Under the pieces are notes generated by a model. That model saw only the letters and a list, made by a program, of their open reading frames with translations. It was not told the DNA's origin and searched no databases. Below are positions 55,967-64,000 of a stretch of 64,000 nucleotides of DNA, in pieces; the stretch's first letter is position 1; the number at the start of each line of letters is the position of its first letter. Source of the DNA: Hyperoplus lanceolatus (taxonomy: Eukaryota > Chordata > Actinopteri > Uranoscopiformes > Ammodytidae); contig CM049410.1 of NCBI GenBank assembly GCA_026929865.2, forward strand, positions 11,416,001 through 11,480,000, read 5' to 3'. Position numbers and translations under genes: made by a program.

Positions 55967-57084
55967 CGAGCTGTTATGAGCGTAGAGTAAATGGGTAAAA
56001 AGACCCCTGTCACTTTAAGTACGGAGTAATGAGTGGATGAGGGAGGGGGCGTGTGGATATTTTTCTGCTTCTCAAACGGTGTTTTTCCCCCCCTGAGGAC
56101 TGACGTCAATGACAACGGAGCTGAGCAGCCTCCAAACAGCAGCTTTTCTCTCGCGTCGCGGTGACGTGACCACACATGGCTATACGAACCGCTCTACACA
56201 ATGCACGGGATCTTTCTGGAACATTACACCAGTGGCTCGGATAGGTGGGGCCACTGGAACATGTAAACAACTTGGTATTGCGCAACGTCCACCCAGCAAG
56301 CCTGGTGCAATTACCACAGCGGGACACATTTATGACTCAGTGTGCGTAGGCTGAAAAGCGCGCTTGTTTACATGATCACCAGCCACACACATGGTTTCTT
56401 CATTTTATTATAATATTCTATTTTCATAACAGCATTAGCCTACTAGGCCTATATATGATACCATACGATATAGTGATATAATTTGCTCAGAATACTGCGT
56501 CAATTAGGCTACATGTGCGGCAGATTATGTGCCGCTAAATTCTCTGGAAATGAGAGTGCACATCTCCTTCCCTGTAAATCAATATGTAATCATTACGCTG
56601 CAGTTTCGGCCAGAAACCGCTTGCTCCGCTCGCTGGAAATCAACTGCGTTGCGCCCGCTGTGCAGTGGTCGTGCGCCCGCTTCCAGGATACACGCCCCCT
56701 TTAACATTTTACTACAGCTGCGTAGGCTGTTCCACCATAACACATCCATGCAGCATCAGCAGCCGCACGGGTGCAGGCTGCCACTCTGGATGTGAAACGA
56801 TGTTCAACTTTAACGCATTTGTTTAAAAAAACAGCCTATATTAGGCTGAACATCTATTTGGCGTAAACAGTTAGGAATATACTTAGCCTAGTTTTGTTTG
56901 CGCAAGAAGACAGCTGATGCCACACAGAACGCCATCATCCCATTTGGACCAAAACCACAGCCGAACAAGTTACTTAAGTTGTTTTAAGTGTATAGGCATT
57001 AGTTTATCTTACCTTTCGCACCCTTTTCTTGGTTATTGACTCAACAGCAAACACTTGCTCTCCTATTGATGACAGCTCCATCAT
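52911..57084 (-). CDS. cbx7: cbx7, Polycomb chromobox protein (six exons)
   Basis: Polycomb repressive complex 1 reader that binds trimethylated H3K27 and RNA in the nucleus. Exons in transcript order: 57084-57013, 55897-55854, 55651-55586, 55443-55377, 54125-53840 and 53476-52911, with matching phases, about 366 residues (human CBX7 has 251). The chromodomain reads [53 protein letters not shown]; the aromatic cage (Phe, Trp, Trp) is present. Next is a basic region [16 protein letters not shown] like human GYRKRGPKPKRLLL, then [13 protein letters not shown]. The C-terminal Pc box [20 protein letters not shown], which contacts RING1, is intact. VF rather than VFAAE, plus the RKGLRPRRL segment, point to CBX7 over CBX6/8. 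The middle is longer and acidic. The exon 5-6 junction is less certain than the rest. Confidence 0.92.
53546..53826. mobile_element. MITE-like copy filling cbx7 intron 5
   Basis: Starts AAAGGCAACATATTCTGC and ends with the inverted ATAATAGGTGGACTG. The segment GTAGTGTCCAAAAAAACC and CTCACAGTGCCATTGG is the reverse complement of sequence at about 10460-10500. It takes about 280 of the 363 bp intron. Confidence 0.6.
53840..54125 (-). CDS. cbx7: cbx7 exon 5
   Basis: 286 nt. It encodes [20 protein letters not shown], a basic/serine stretch, and the acidic [16 protein letters not shown]. The donor GTGTAT gives phase 1, consistent with exon 6. Confidence 0.8.
54385..54652. repeat. Dispersed palindromic repeat in cbx7 intron 4, copy 1
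   Basis: The motifs GAAAATCAGTGAATATCTC, TAGGCTCTGTAAATGGG and its inverse CGTTTACAGAGCC recur at 58825-59160. Each copy is internally inverted. Confidence 0.55.
55377..55443 (-). CDS. cbx7: cbx7 exon 4 (basic region)
   Basis: 67 nt. It encodes [20 protein letters not shown] and LR, the DNA/RNA-binding AT-hook-like segment. The donor GTAGCG is weak. Confidence 0.82.
55586..55651 (-). CDS. cbx7: cbx7 exon 3 (chromodomain end)
   Basis: 66 nt. It encodes [20 protein letters not shown]. Donor GTGAGT. Confidence 0.92.
55682..55743. repeat. (CTAT)n microsatellite in cbx7 intron 2
   Basis: About 15 CTAT units some 35 bp upstream of the cbx7 exon 3 acceptor (minus-strand sense: ATAG units). Confidence 0.93.
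55854..55897 (-). CDS. cbx7: cbx7 exon 2 (chromodomain)
   Basis: 44 nt. It encodes [14 protein letters not shown] with two cage tryptophans. Donor GTGAGT. Confidence 0.92.
55931..55962. repeat. (GA)n microsatellite in cbx7 intron 1
   Basis: About 16 GA units close to the exon 2 acceptor; on the minus strand this is a TC tract that can act as polypyrimidine tract. Confidence 0.88.
56101..56108. promoter_or_regulatory. Consensus CRE in cbx7 intron 1
   Basis: TGACGTCA, the full palindromic cAMP-response element, in a GC-moderate part of intron 1. Confidence 0.4.
57013..57084 (-). CDS. cbx7: cbx7 exon 1
   Basis: Two ATG codons in a row (57084-57082, 57081-57079). The second matches the family start MELS and has a strong context (A at -3, G at +4). 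It encodes the first chromodomain strand and ends in phase 0 at VRK before GTAAGA. Confidence 0.9.
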
Positions 57085-57450
57085 CGCGCGCAGCTCCAAA
57101 CGCTCCAAACAGCACGCAAAACTGGATCTGATCTGTTGTTGCCAAAGAGCTGATAGAAAAATAGTTCAGGAGGGGGGAGTGCCTCGGAGTGTCACTGCAG
57201 CCGCTCGCGCCCGCTGTGAATAGTTGTTTTAAGCTCAGAGACAGCGTCCTTCCCTCTCACCAAACTCCTGTTCCCTGTCTCTCTCACTTTTTAAAATCTG
57301 CGACACATCTGCGCAGAAGGATAACGCGCTCCTTTAAATCGGGCGCGCCCCCCTTTCCCTCCCTTTCCATTACGTAGGGTAGGGCCAAGCCCCCATTGTG
57401 CGTGACGGAGCCAACCAGGCCGCGCACGCAAATTAGAGCAGAGTGCATAA
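57085..57450 (-). promoter_or_regulatory. cbx7: cbx7 5' UTR and promoter region
   Basis: CpG-rich DNA immediately upstream of the start codon on the minus strand, with GGGCGCGCCC at 57341-57350 and pyrimidine/purine strings. No TATA box is clear. The exact start site cannot be set. Confidence 0.5.
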
Positions 57451-57504
57451 GAGGGACAGAGGAGGAGGGTGGGGGTCAGGACAACAAGGTTATGTGAAAC
57501 TTAA

Positions 57505-58653
57505 ACCTGCAGTGTGTAGAATTTTGGGATTTTTTTCATAGCAGACTTGGTAGAAAATAATTATAATATCCATAAGTACGTTTAATTTAGTGTATAATAG
57601 CTGATTATTTTTTTTAGATTTACATTTTTTTCCCTTAGAAAGGGTCTCATATATCTCTGTGGTTGCGTTCCGAATCGCATACTCATTCTTTTTTCTATTC
57701 TACATACTACATCCGACGATAAAAAAAATCTAGTTAGGATGCAGTAGGTATACTATTGGGACATACTTTACTCTCTTATTTCATCATAACATTGGCCTTG
57801 ATCTTGCCTCTTGCTTTTATACTGTAAACACCCTACTGCAGGGGTAGGCCTACTGAGGCCACTGTGCATTCCTCCATCACATGGGGGGGTCAACATGGGT
57901 TGGGTCAGACAGTTGAGTTATATTTTACTCAACATTCATCTTGTGTTCAGTGAAATTATTGATTGTAATAATCAAAACTTGATAAAGTTCTTCTTACAAA
58001 TACATCTGTTCAAATGTAATGTTTTCTTTATTTAATTAGTTTGCATGGATGTCTGTCTGCCTGTGACAAAACATGTTGTTTATATGCTTAGATTTATGTT
58101 TGGATATGAAAAGAAATCATTTAAATGTCCGCCATTTACTTAATTCCTATAATTCCCAATTTTGAATATTCCCGATATTTCCGAGCGAAAGTTCCCTTGG
58201 AAAGTTTGAGGAAATTTACCGGAAACTTTCCACCCCTTTGCAACCCTACCAGGGAGCGTTGCATTCTAGAACTTTAGGTGCAGTGTGTAACGTGACATCA
58301 TCAACAAGAAAGTTCTAGAAAGTTCTAGAAAGTTCTAGAAAGTTCTAGAATGCAACACTCCCTGGGTAACCCCACCCCTTTCGAATAATAACAGCAGCTA
58401 CAGTGGCCTTCAAGGAGAAGAACAATTCTAAACAATGCACCTGATCACATTCCAACTATGACGCTTCCAATACGCCTTGGTCCAAGGTATGGAGAAATAT
58501 GGAGATAAATGAGACCCTTTCTAAGGAAAAAAAAATTATTCTTAAAAAACTGTTCAGCTATTGTACACTAAATTAAACGTACTTAAGGATATTATAACTA
58601 TTTTCTACCAAGTCTGCTATGAAAAAAATCCCAAAATTCTACACACTGCAGGT
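57505..58653. mobile_element. TTAA-flanked element upstream of cbx7
   Basis: Inverted termini ACCTGCAGTGTGTAGAATTT extend about 150 bp at each end (57505-57657 against 58503-58653) and are flanked by TTAA at 57501-57504 and 58654-58657. It is 1.15 kb without transposase. An inner inverted repeat (58250-58276 against 58340-58368) surrounds a GAA/TTC array, suggesting a second nested insertion. Confidence 0.75.
58307..58351. promoter_or_regulatory. Nine-unit heat-shock-element-like array
   Basis: Nine contiguous pentamers alternate aGAAa and gTTCt without a mismatch to nGAAn/nTTCn. Canonical heat shock elements need three such units. It lies about 1.2 kb upstream of the cbx7 start codon within a transposon. 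Confidence 0.55.
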
Positions 58654-58824
58654 TTAAGTCAGGGGAGGAAACGTTGCAGCACATCGAGCGATTTATTTAA
58701 AATCACAGCATAAATAAAAAATAAAAAAATACTGCTAATAATCCAACTATGAAATCCCGTAATTTAATTTCAGGTCTGAACTTGACTTTTGAAAACCCTA
58801 AATAACATCTTTTTATGTTTTATT

Positions 58825-59160
58825 TAAAGGTGGAGTCAGCGATTTCTTGCCACTTTTGGTCAAAATCAGTGAATATCTCATAACGATCGGTTAACTGTCT
58901 GTAGGCCTAGGTGTGTCTGCGCTGGAAGAATAAACCAAACTAGGCTCTGTAAACGGGAATGTTGATACAGCTACGGTGTGCCCCCTTTTCTTACATAACC
59001 TTTGTGTACGTAGGTACCCATTTACAGAGCCTAGGCTGTAACTCAAGATAACATTTTCAGCCAAACACAGTAGCCTACACCGACTACAGGTAGCAGATCC
59101 TGAAGAGATTTTCACTGATTTTGAAAAAAACAAGTGATTATGACAACAAGCGTTCTCCAG
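58825..59160. repeat. Dispersed palindromic repeat, copy 2
   Basis: Shares AAAATCAGTGAATATCTC and TAGGCTCTGTAAACGGG with copy 1. Left AATCAGTGAATATCTC pairs with right GATTTTCACTGATTTT. Confidence 0.55.
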
Positions 59161-59948
59161 AATTGCTGAATTTGCATTTATGTGCCTATGTGTCTGTATA
59201 CAGTAAGCAGCCTTTGACCTTCCAGATGTAGCACAATTTACCTGCCAACGCCTCTAAAGCTCACTTATACACACATCATAACTGGTTCATATTATTTGGT
59301 AAATAAAATTTTCAATGTTACGCTTCAAACGGAAAAGCTATAACCTTACTCTCAAACAGGAAGCGAATAAGCTGTCCAAAATGTTGAACTATTCCTTCAA
59401 GACTACAAACAGAACACAGTGTCAGGGAAATCATCACATGGTGGTTGATCTAAAGGCGTTCTGCTATTTCAAAGGTGAAACACAGTCAAAAGATGTTGTG
59501 CAGCTAAAACACTGAACTCTGTGGGAGCTCATGTATTTTTATATAACTGCAGCAAAGGCAGGAAAGATCAGAATCTGCAATGAAAATTATTTCTTGCTTC
59601 ACTCTCTGGTGAAAATGTCCACCCCTCCAACCGTGTTTGATCCAAATATGGAACTAAACAGCTAAAGATTGTACTGAAGGTCTTTACATCCTGAATACAT
59701 AGTAACTTTTCGCAGCCCACATATTATGTTTTTAGTTTGTTTTACAGGGGACTGATACTGGGTCCTCCGATCACAGCCACTGATCATGCATCAACTTTTT
59801 AACTGAACATTCTCTGGTGCAGCCCCCAGGTGGGAACAGCTCACAGAGGTAAAATGACTACTGTGGAAAAAAGGCCCTGAGCCAATTTGCTATTGTCCTT
59901 CATTGAGGTCGGTGTGGATCAGTTTACAGTAAAACTCTCTACAACTAC
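59160..59948. other. Spacer, no gene seen
   Basis: AT-rich sequence. The 66-codon frame at 59315-59515 has no recognisable feature. Confidence 0.45.
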
Positions 59949-60031
59949 AAACACAGTCACACACACGAACACAGTCACACACGAACACTGTCACATACAC
60001 ACAAACACAGTCACATACACACAAACACAGT

Positions 60032-60122
<91 letters not shown>

Positions 60123-60139
60123 CACACACCTACACACAG

Positions 60140-60198
<59 letters not shown>
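59948..60198. repeat. Long CA-rich microsatellite block
   Basis: Imperfect CACAGTCACA units (59948-60035), then two long (CA)n arrays (about 60036-60120 and 60144-60197) split by TACACACACCTACACACAGT. Open frames through it are artefacts. Confidence 0.93.
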
Positions 60199-60199
<1 letters not shown>

Positions 60200-60201
<2 letters not shown>

Positions 60202-60374
60202 CGTCCGAGATCTCTCTGCACCTGGAACACTTGCATCACTTACGGGCATTGGGTGTCATGGCAACTGTTTCTACAGCGACCACTGAAAAGTTGGATGATG
60301 TGGATGACGATGAGAAAGCAAGAAGAGTTAACGAACAGCTGAAGAGTGATTCACCTCCACTGACCCGACGATGA
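60200..60374 (+). CDS. Candidate terminal exon of an unidentified gene
   Basis: Directly after the CA array, CACACAG could act as acceptor. The following frame reads PSEISLHLEHLHHLRALGVM, then ATVSTATTEKLDDVDDDEK and ARRVNEQLKSDSPPLTRR before TGA at 60372-60374. The helical and acidic character looks coding. I do not recognise the family and see no upstream exon. It may also be a short intronless ORF from the ATG at 60258, or chance. Confidence 0.3.
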
Positions 60375-61640
60375 CATTTGACCCATTAGTTAATATGTAA
60401 ACAAGAAGTGCCTTTAATAATCGTTTGATATATAGGACTTATAGTATAAGGAGAAAATATCTGTAGGTGCCTTCAGTAGGTGTTCTTCTGAGGTTTGATT
60501 TAAATAAGGCTATAGTGACAACTAGAAGAAATTGAGAGTGTGCAATATATAGGGCATGACAATGTGCAGAGTAAGTATACATAATTTAGATAAATGTAAA
60601 AAACACTGATTTATGTGGAAAAGTTTCCTTGAGAGTATTTTATAAAGTGACCTGGTGCCCAAGCTAACTTATTCAAATTGAATGTTCAACAGTCGAAAAC
60701 TCAAAAAGTAATCAGTTTATTATAGGCTATATATTATTATGATTGTGAAGTTGCAATTCACACATTCTTTAAGCAATACCAAATTAAAAAGGTAAATAAA
60801 TGATGATAAAGGAGTGTCATGGTTCATCTCTGATGATATTGCCATATTCCTGAAGGAAATAGCCTACCTGCCAGAGTCCAGTTTAGGCTTTTTGACAGTT
60901 TGTTGACCCTATTGGTGTTTGCATTTCTTAAAGGCGTACTCCATCTATTCAGTCTGTCACTTTCAGGGAGAAAGTTGGGTTTGTGAAAGATGGTGATTGA
61001 TGCAGCAGAGTCAAAGATGTCTCCGACTTTAGTCCGATGGTATCAATGGCCAAAAACTATACCTAGGCCTAACTAAACTAAAATTATTATTATTTTTAAA
61101 TACTTTATTAATAAGTTTTCTCATAAGGGTTATTAACTCAGACTTTGGACAGCTCCCTTCAGAGACACAGAATAACTTATGCAAATGTGTTTGCAGACCA
61201 AGCTGTAGGCCTATTCTTCATGACGAGAAAACTGAACTTCATGTGTAAAATTGGTGCAGTGCCCCTTTAAGTTTCTGCTGTAGCCTTGTACTCCTTTAAT
61301 ATGCTTATGACACTTTTAGGACTCTACTGATATTGCAGGACATAGACTTTTCTGGACAGTGGTGTTTAATATATTTTCATAATCATGTGATCCTTCATGA
61401 TGGGGTTAAATAGTTATAGTGATTTCTGTGGACTCGTGGTGAGCACATCGTGCTTTACGGTGCCTTTAATTTGGACTGTATAGCCTTACCGTATCAATTC
61501 AAACTGCTGCGGGGTATGGTACAATGAGCGCTTTTCCCGTAAGTAGGAGGAGATCACTGCAATTCAGAAAAGAAACACGGCAATCACATGACTTGTTATC
61601 TGCCCAGATACTACTGTAGCAGAGTTGGGAGCTGAGGATG
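60375..61640. other. Spacer, no gene seen
   Basis: AT-rich. An AATAAA at about 60794 could end the candidate exon's transcript. No element recognised. Confidence 0.45.
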
Positions 61641-61720
61641 GAGCATAAAAAACAACACAGCAGGCAGGACGGATCACAGATATCGCGCTCGCTCGCTCAC
61701 TCACTCCCACCCACATGTAA

Positions 61721-61738
61721 TGAGTCACGCATGACTCA
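61721..61738. promoter_or_regulatory. Paired AP-1 sites
   Basis: TGAGTCA at 61721-61727 and TGACTCA at 61732-61738 face each other across four bases, a nearly perfect 18-bp palindrome. A weak TATA-like CATAAAAAAC lies about 75 bp before. Confidence 0.4.
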
Positions 61739-62173
61739 CCAAACGTGACGGTGAGACCAGCTACTTCTCTGGAATATGGACAGAGAGAGGGAAAAAAACA
61801 TTAGGGTACCTCATGCCGGGAATCCATGCGTTTCTGGTTATTTTCCTTTGTCCCACCCCTCTCTAACCCCTGGGGGGCTCGCACTTCATTCTGCTGGTCG
61901 GTTCAAAGTTACAAGCTGCACTTCTGGGAAAAGAAAACCATGCAGATGCTGCAGGTTAATGTTAACACACAGCTGCAAAACTTGTCTGAAAAGAGTATTT
62001 TTGTCTGATAATATACATGATCGCTGGACGTTTATTTTGTATGCAACACATACATTAATTTTCAGCATTTGAGGAGTCATTCAAATACATAGGCTACAGT
62101 GTGCATTGTCTGCACACCAGTCCTCGAAAGTACATCAAGTACTCGAAAGTACATCAAGTACTCCTACTTTATA

Positions 62174-63441
62174 GGGGAGAGTGGCCTAAGTTGTGCATTT
62201 TGGAAGTTGTGCCACCCCTTGGAAATGTGACCACATATTTAAGAAGAGCCATCCATTTGACTCATCCTGTAAAGAAGGGACACACAAGGAATAAGATATA
62301 AGCACATTTAAGCTCAAAAAACTGTTTTGCCTTTCAAAGTAAAATTTCCATGATCAAGGTTTTTTGATTATTGTGTCTGAACAATTATAGACAAGTTTGA
62401 AAACATTTGACACATGTTTTGGTGCTTTGGTATGCTACATTTTGAGTCTATACAGTTAGCACCATGTCAGCCCTAAATTGCTGCATCATGCTTATTATCC
62501 AAATTTCTGGGATTGGGGTGATTTGTGCCAAAGGGCCGGGGTGAGTTATAAGTAAGTAAGTAAAATGTATTTATAAAAGCACATTTATGACAGTTTGCAC
62601 TGTCCAAAGTGCTGTACATAGTGCATTCAGTAGGTAAACAATGAAGGCAAAATAACAATAACCTAAATAAAAGATGTAAAGCCCATACATCCACATAAAC
62701 ACAGATAGTAGTAAAGAGGTAAGATAGTTAATGGGGAGGAAACACCAGGGTGTACATATGGGTTTTGAGCCTTGATTTAAAGGCAGAAATGTAGGGGAAT
62801 CACATTTGTCAGGTGGCAGTTGGTTCCACAAGCACGGAGCAACTAGTGTAAAGTACATTTCTGAGAGTTGTGCCAGTGGCATGGCTGTATACGCTGGTCA
62901 CCAAAAGAAAGTGATTGTCTACAGTAGCTCAGAAGAGAGTGACATCTCAATTCCACTTAACAACACCACTGATGAGAGTTCAGATGGCCAGAAAGATGAT
63001 AATGGTGACTTTGACATTGTAAGCTTTGCAGGTAAAACCATTATATCTGCTAGGCCTTGTTTAAGAAAATTGTCCTTCAATCTTTGTCAACTATTTACTT
63101 TATTTACTTTAAATACACCTTAAATAAGTAATGGTCTTATGGATTTGTCTTGCATTACAGTTTATGAGATATATATCAATGGCACAATTTACCCCATGGT
63201 ATTCTCTCCAACCGCACAACTTACACCACACTGGGGTGGGGGGGCAAGTTGTGCGTCAAGACAACTTTTTTTCCGAAAGCTTTATTTCTTCAACAGTTTA
63301 TTCCAGATCCAAAGTTTTTATTGCCAGGGATGCACAACACCCTGAAATATATGTACATATTTGAGTTGGAGACTTTACTGTCAAGGCCTTACTTTAAAGT
63401 CACTTTGAGTGAAAAGTTGCACAACTTAGGCCATTCTCCCC
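62174..63441. mobile_element. TA-flanked, pogo-like element
   Basis: Ends GGGGAGAGTGGCCTAAGTTG and inverted GGGGAGAATGGCCTAAGTTG, flanked by TA at 62172-62173 and 63442-63443. It is 1.27 kb. A plus-strand frame at 62881-63030 (MAVYAGHQKKVIVYSSSEES, then an acidic stretch and GDFDIVSFAG) looks like the tail of a pogo/tigger-type transposase, but the DDE domain is missing. An unrelated repeat-like segment (about 62540-62870) sits in the middle. Confidence 0.6.
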
Positions 63442-63443
63442 TA

Positions 63444-64000
63444 CTCATAATCCGATGGGGTGCGTTTTATTTCATAAAATGTATTTGACAGCTGTAGTTC
63501 CTTTGTTATTCTGCAGATTCCACATACAACACGTTTATCATATGAAATAGTGGTGGAAATTTGCCGCAATTTAGCCTACTCCTGCTGCAAAATGTTAATT
63601 ACAATGCTGGCCATTGCTTCTAATAAAGTATGTATATGTAGTGGTATTGCAATTTTTACTCCAGTAAATGATCTAAGAACGTATCCGACCTCTGGCTATA
63701 TGATATGATCATATGAATACCTTTTGCTCCATATTGCTCAAACCAAACTCAATTAATCAAATGGTGTGATGTTGCATCTGAACATGTTCAGCAAAATGCA
63801 TCTGGGATAAAGATTTTTTATTTACTAATTATGTTTAGGAGATACAGCAGTACAACAAAAACACTTTTTTTAAATGTATTCTTGTGTATATAGTTTAGAC
63901 TATTTATTGTTGAAGTCTGTTTTGTATGACCACAAATTAAGTTCCCTCCCGTGAAAAATAAAGTTCTTTGAATTTGACCACAATGTTTTGAGTTTGGTTT
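63444..64000. other. Window end, no gene seen
   Basis: AT-rich sequence with an AATAAA at 63957-63962. Nothing else recognised. Confidence 0.45.

Noticed and set aside
59887..60342. 151-codon frame rich in Thr-His
   Set aside because: Translation of a CA microsatellite, in a different frame from the candidate exon at 60200.

Overview
The window is animal nuclear DNA, almost certainly from a teleost fish. It holds two plus-strand genes with many exons and consensus GT-AG introns, then one minus-strand gene. The introns and flanks are full of fish-type DNA transposons (Tc1/mariner, hAT, TTAA-flanked and TAA-flanked elements), two tRNA-derived SINEs and long CA, GATA and TG microsatellites. No bacterial, plasmid, phage or CRISPR feature is present. 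I cannot name the species.

Layout: (1) 50-11461 (+): the last six coding exons of xpnpep3, a mitochondrial-type X-prolyl aminopeptidase (M24 family) whose 5' part lies outside the window. Its introns hold three palindromic (fold-back) Tc1-like elements, a nested TTAA-flanked insertion and a SINE. (2) 11462-13690: xpnpep3 3' UTR and an AT-rich spacer. (3) 13690-48465 (+): the complete ep300 gene (p300 histone/protein acetyltransferase) in 30 coding exons, with a long 5' leader, CDS 15925-47119 and a 3' UTR of about 1.3 kb. TAZ1, KIX, bromodomain, PHD/RING, HAT, ZZ, TAZ2 and IBiD regions are all readable. (4) 48466-51930: gene-free spacer with a decayed Tc1 copy, a small MITE inside it and a SINE. 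(5) 51937-57450 (-): cbx7, a Polycomb chromobox gene in six coding exons with its chromodomain and C-terminal Pc box. (6) 57451-64000: repeat-rich flank with a TTAA-flanked element carrying a striking heat-shock-element-like array, huge CA repeats, one coding-looking orphan terminal exon (60200-60374), a paired AP-1 motif and a pogo-like element.

xpnpep3 next to ep300 matches the gene neighbourhood on human 22q13, and cbx7 is also a 22q13 gene, so this is a conserved vertebrate block. The genes do not form one pathway, but ep300 (an activating acetyltransferase) and cbx7 (a Polycomb repression reader) are both chromatin regulators, and their 3' ends face each other.

The most notable observations are these. 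Read literally, the ep300 coding sequence carries four single-base indels, all in or beside glutamine-rich tracts. An in-frame second splice donor would insert 11 residues into the bromodomain. Three Tc1 copies in xpnpep3 are independently or jointly palindromic. A nine-unit perfect nGAAn/nTTCn array lies upstream of cbx7.
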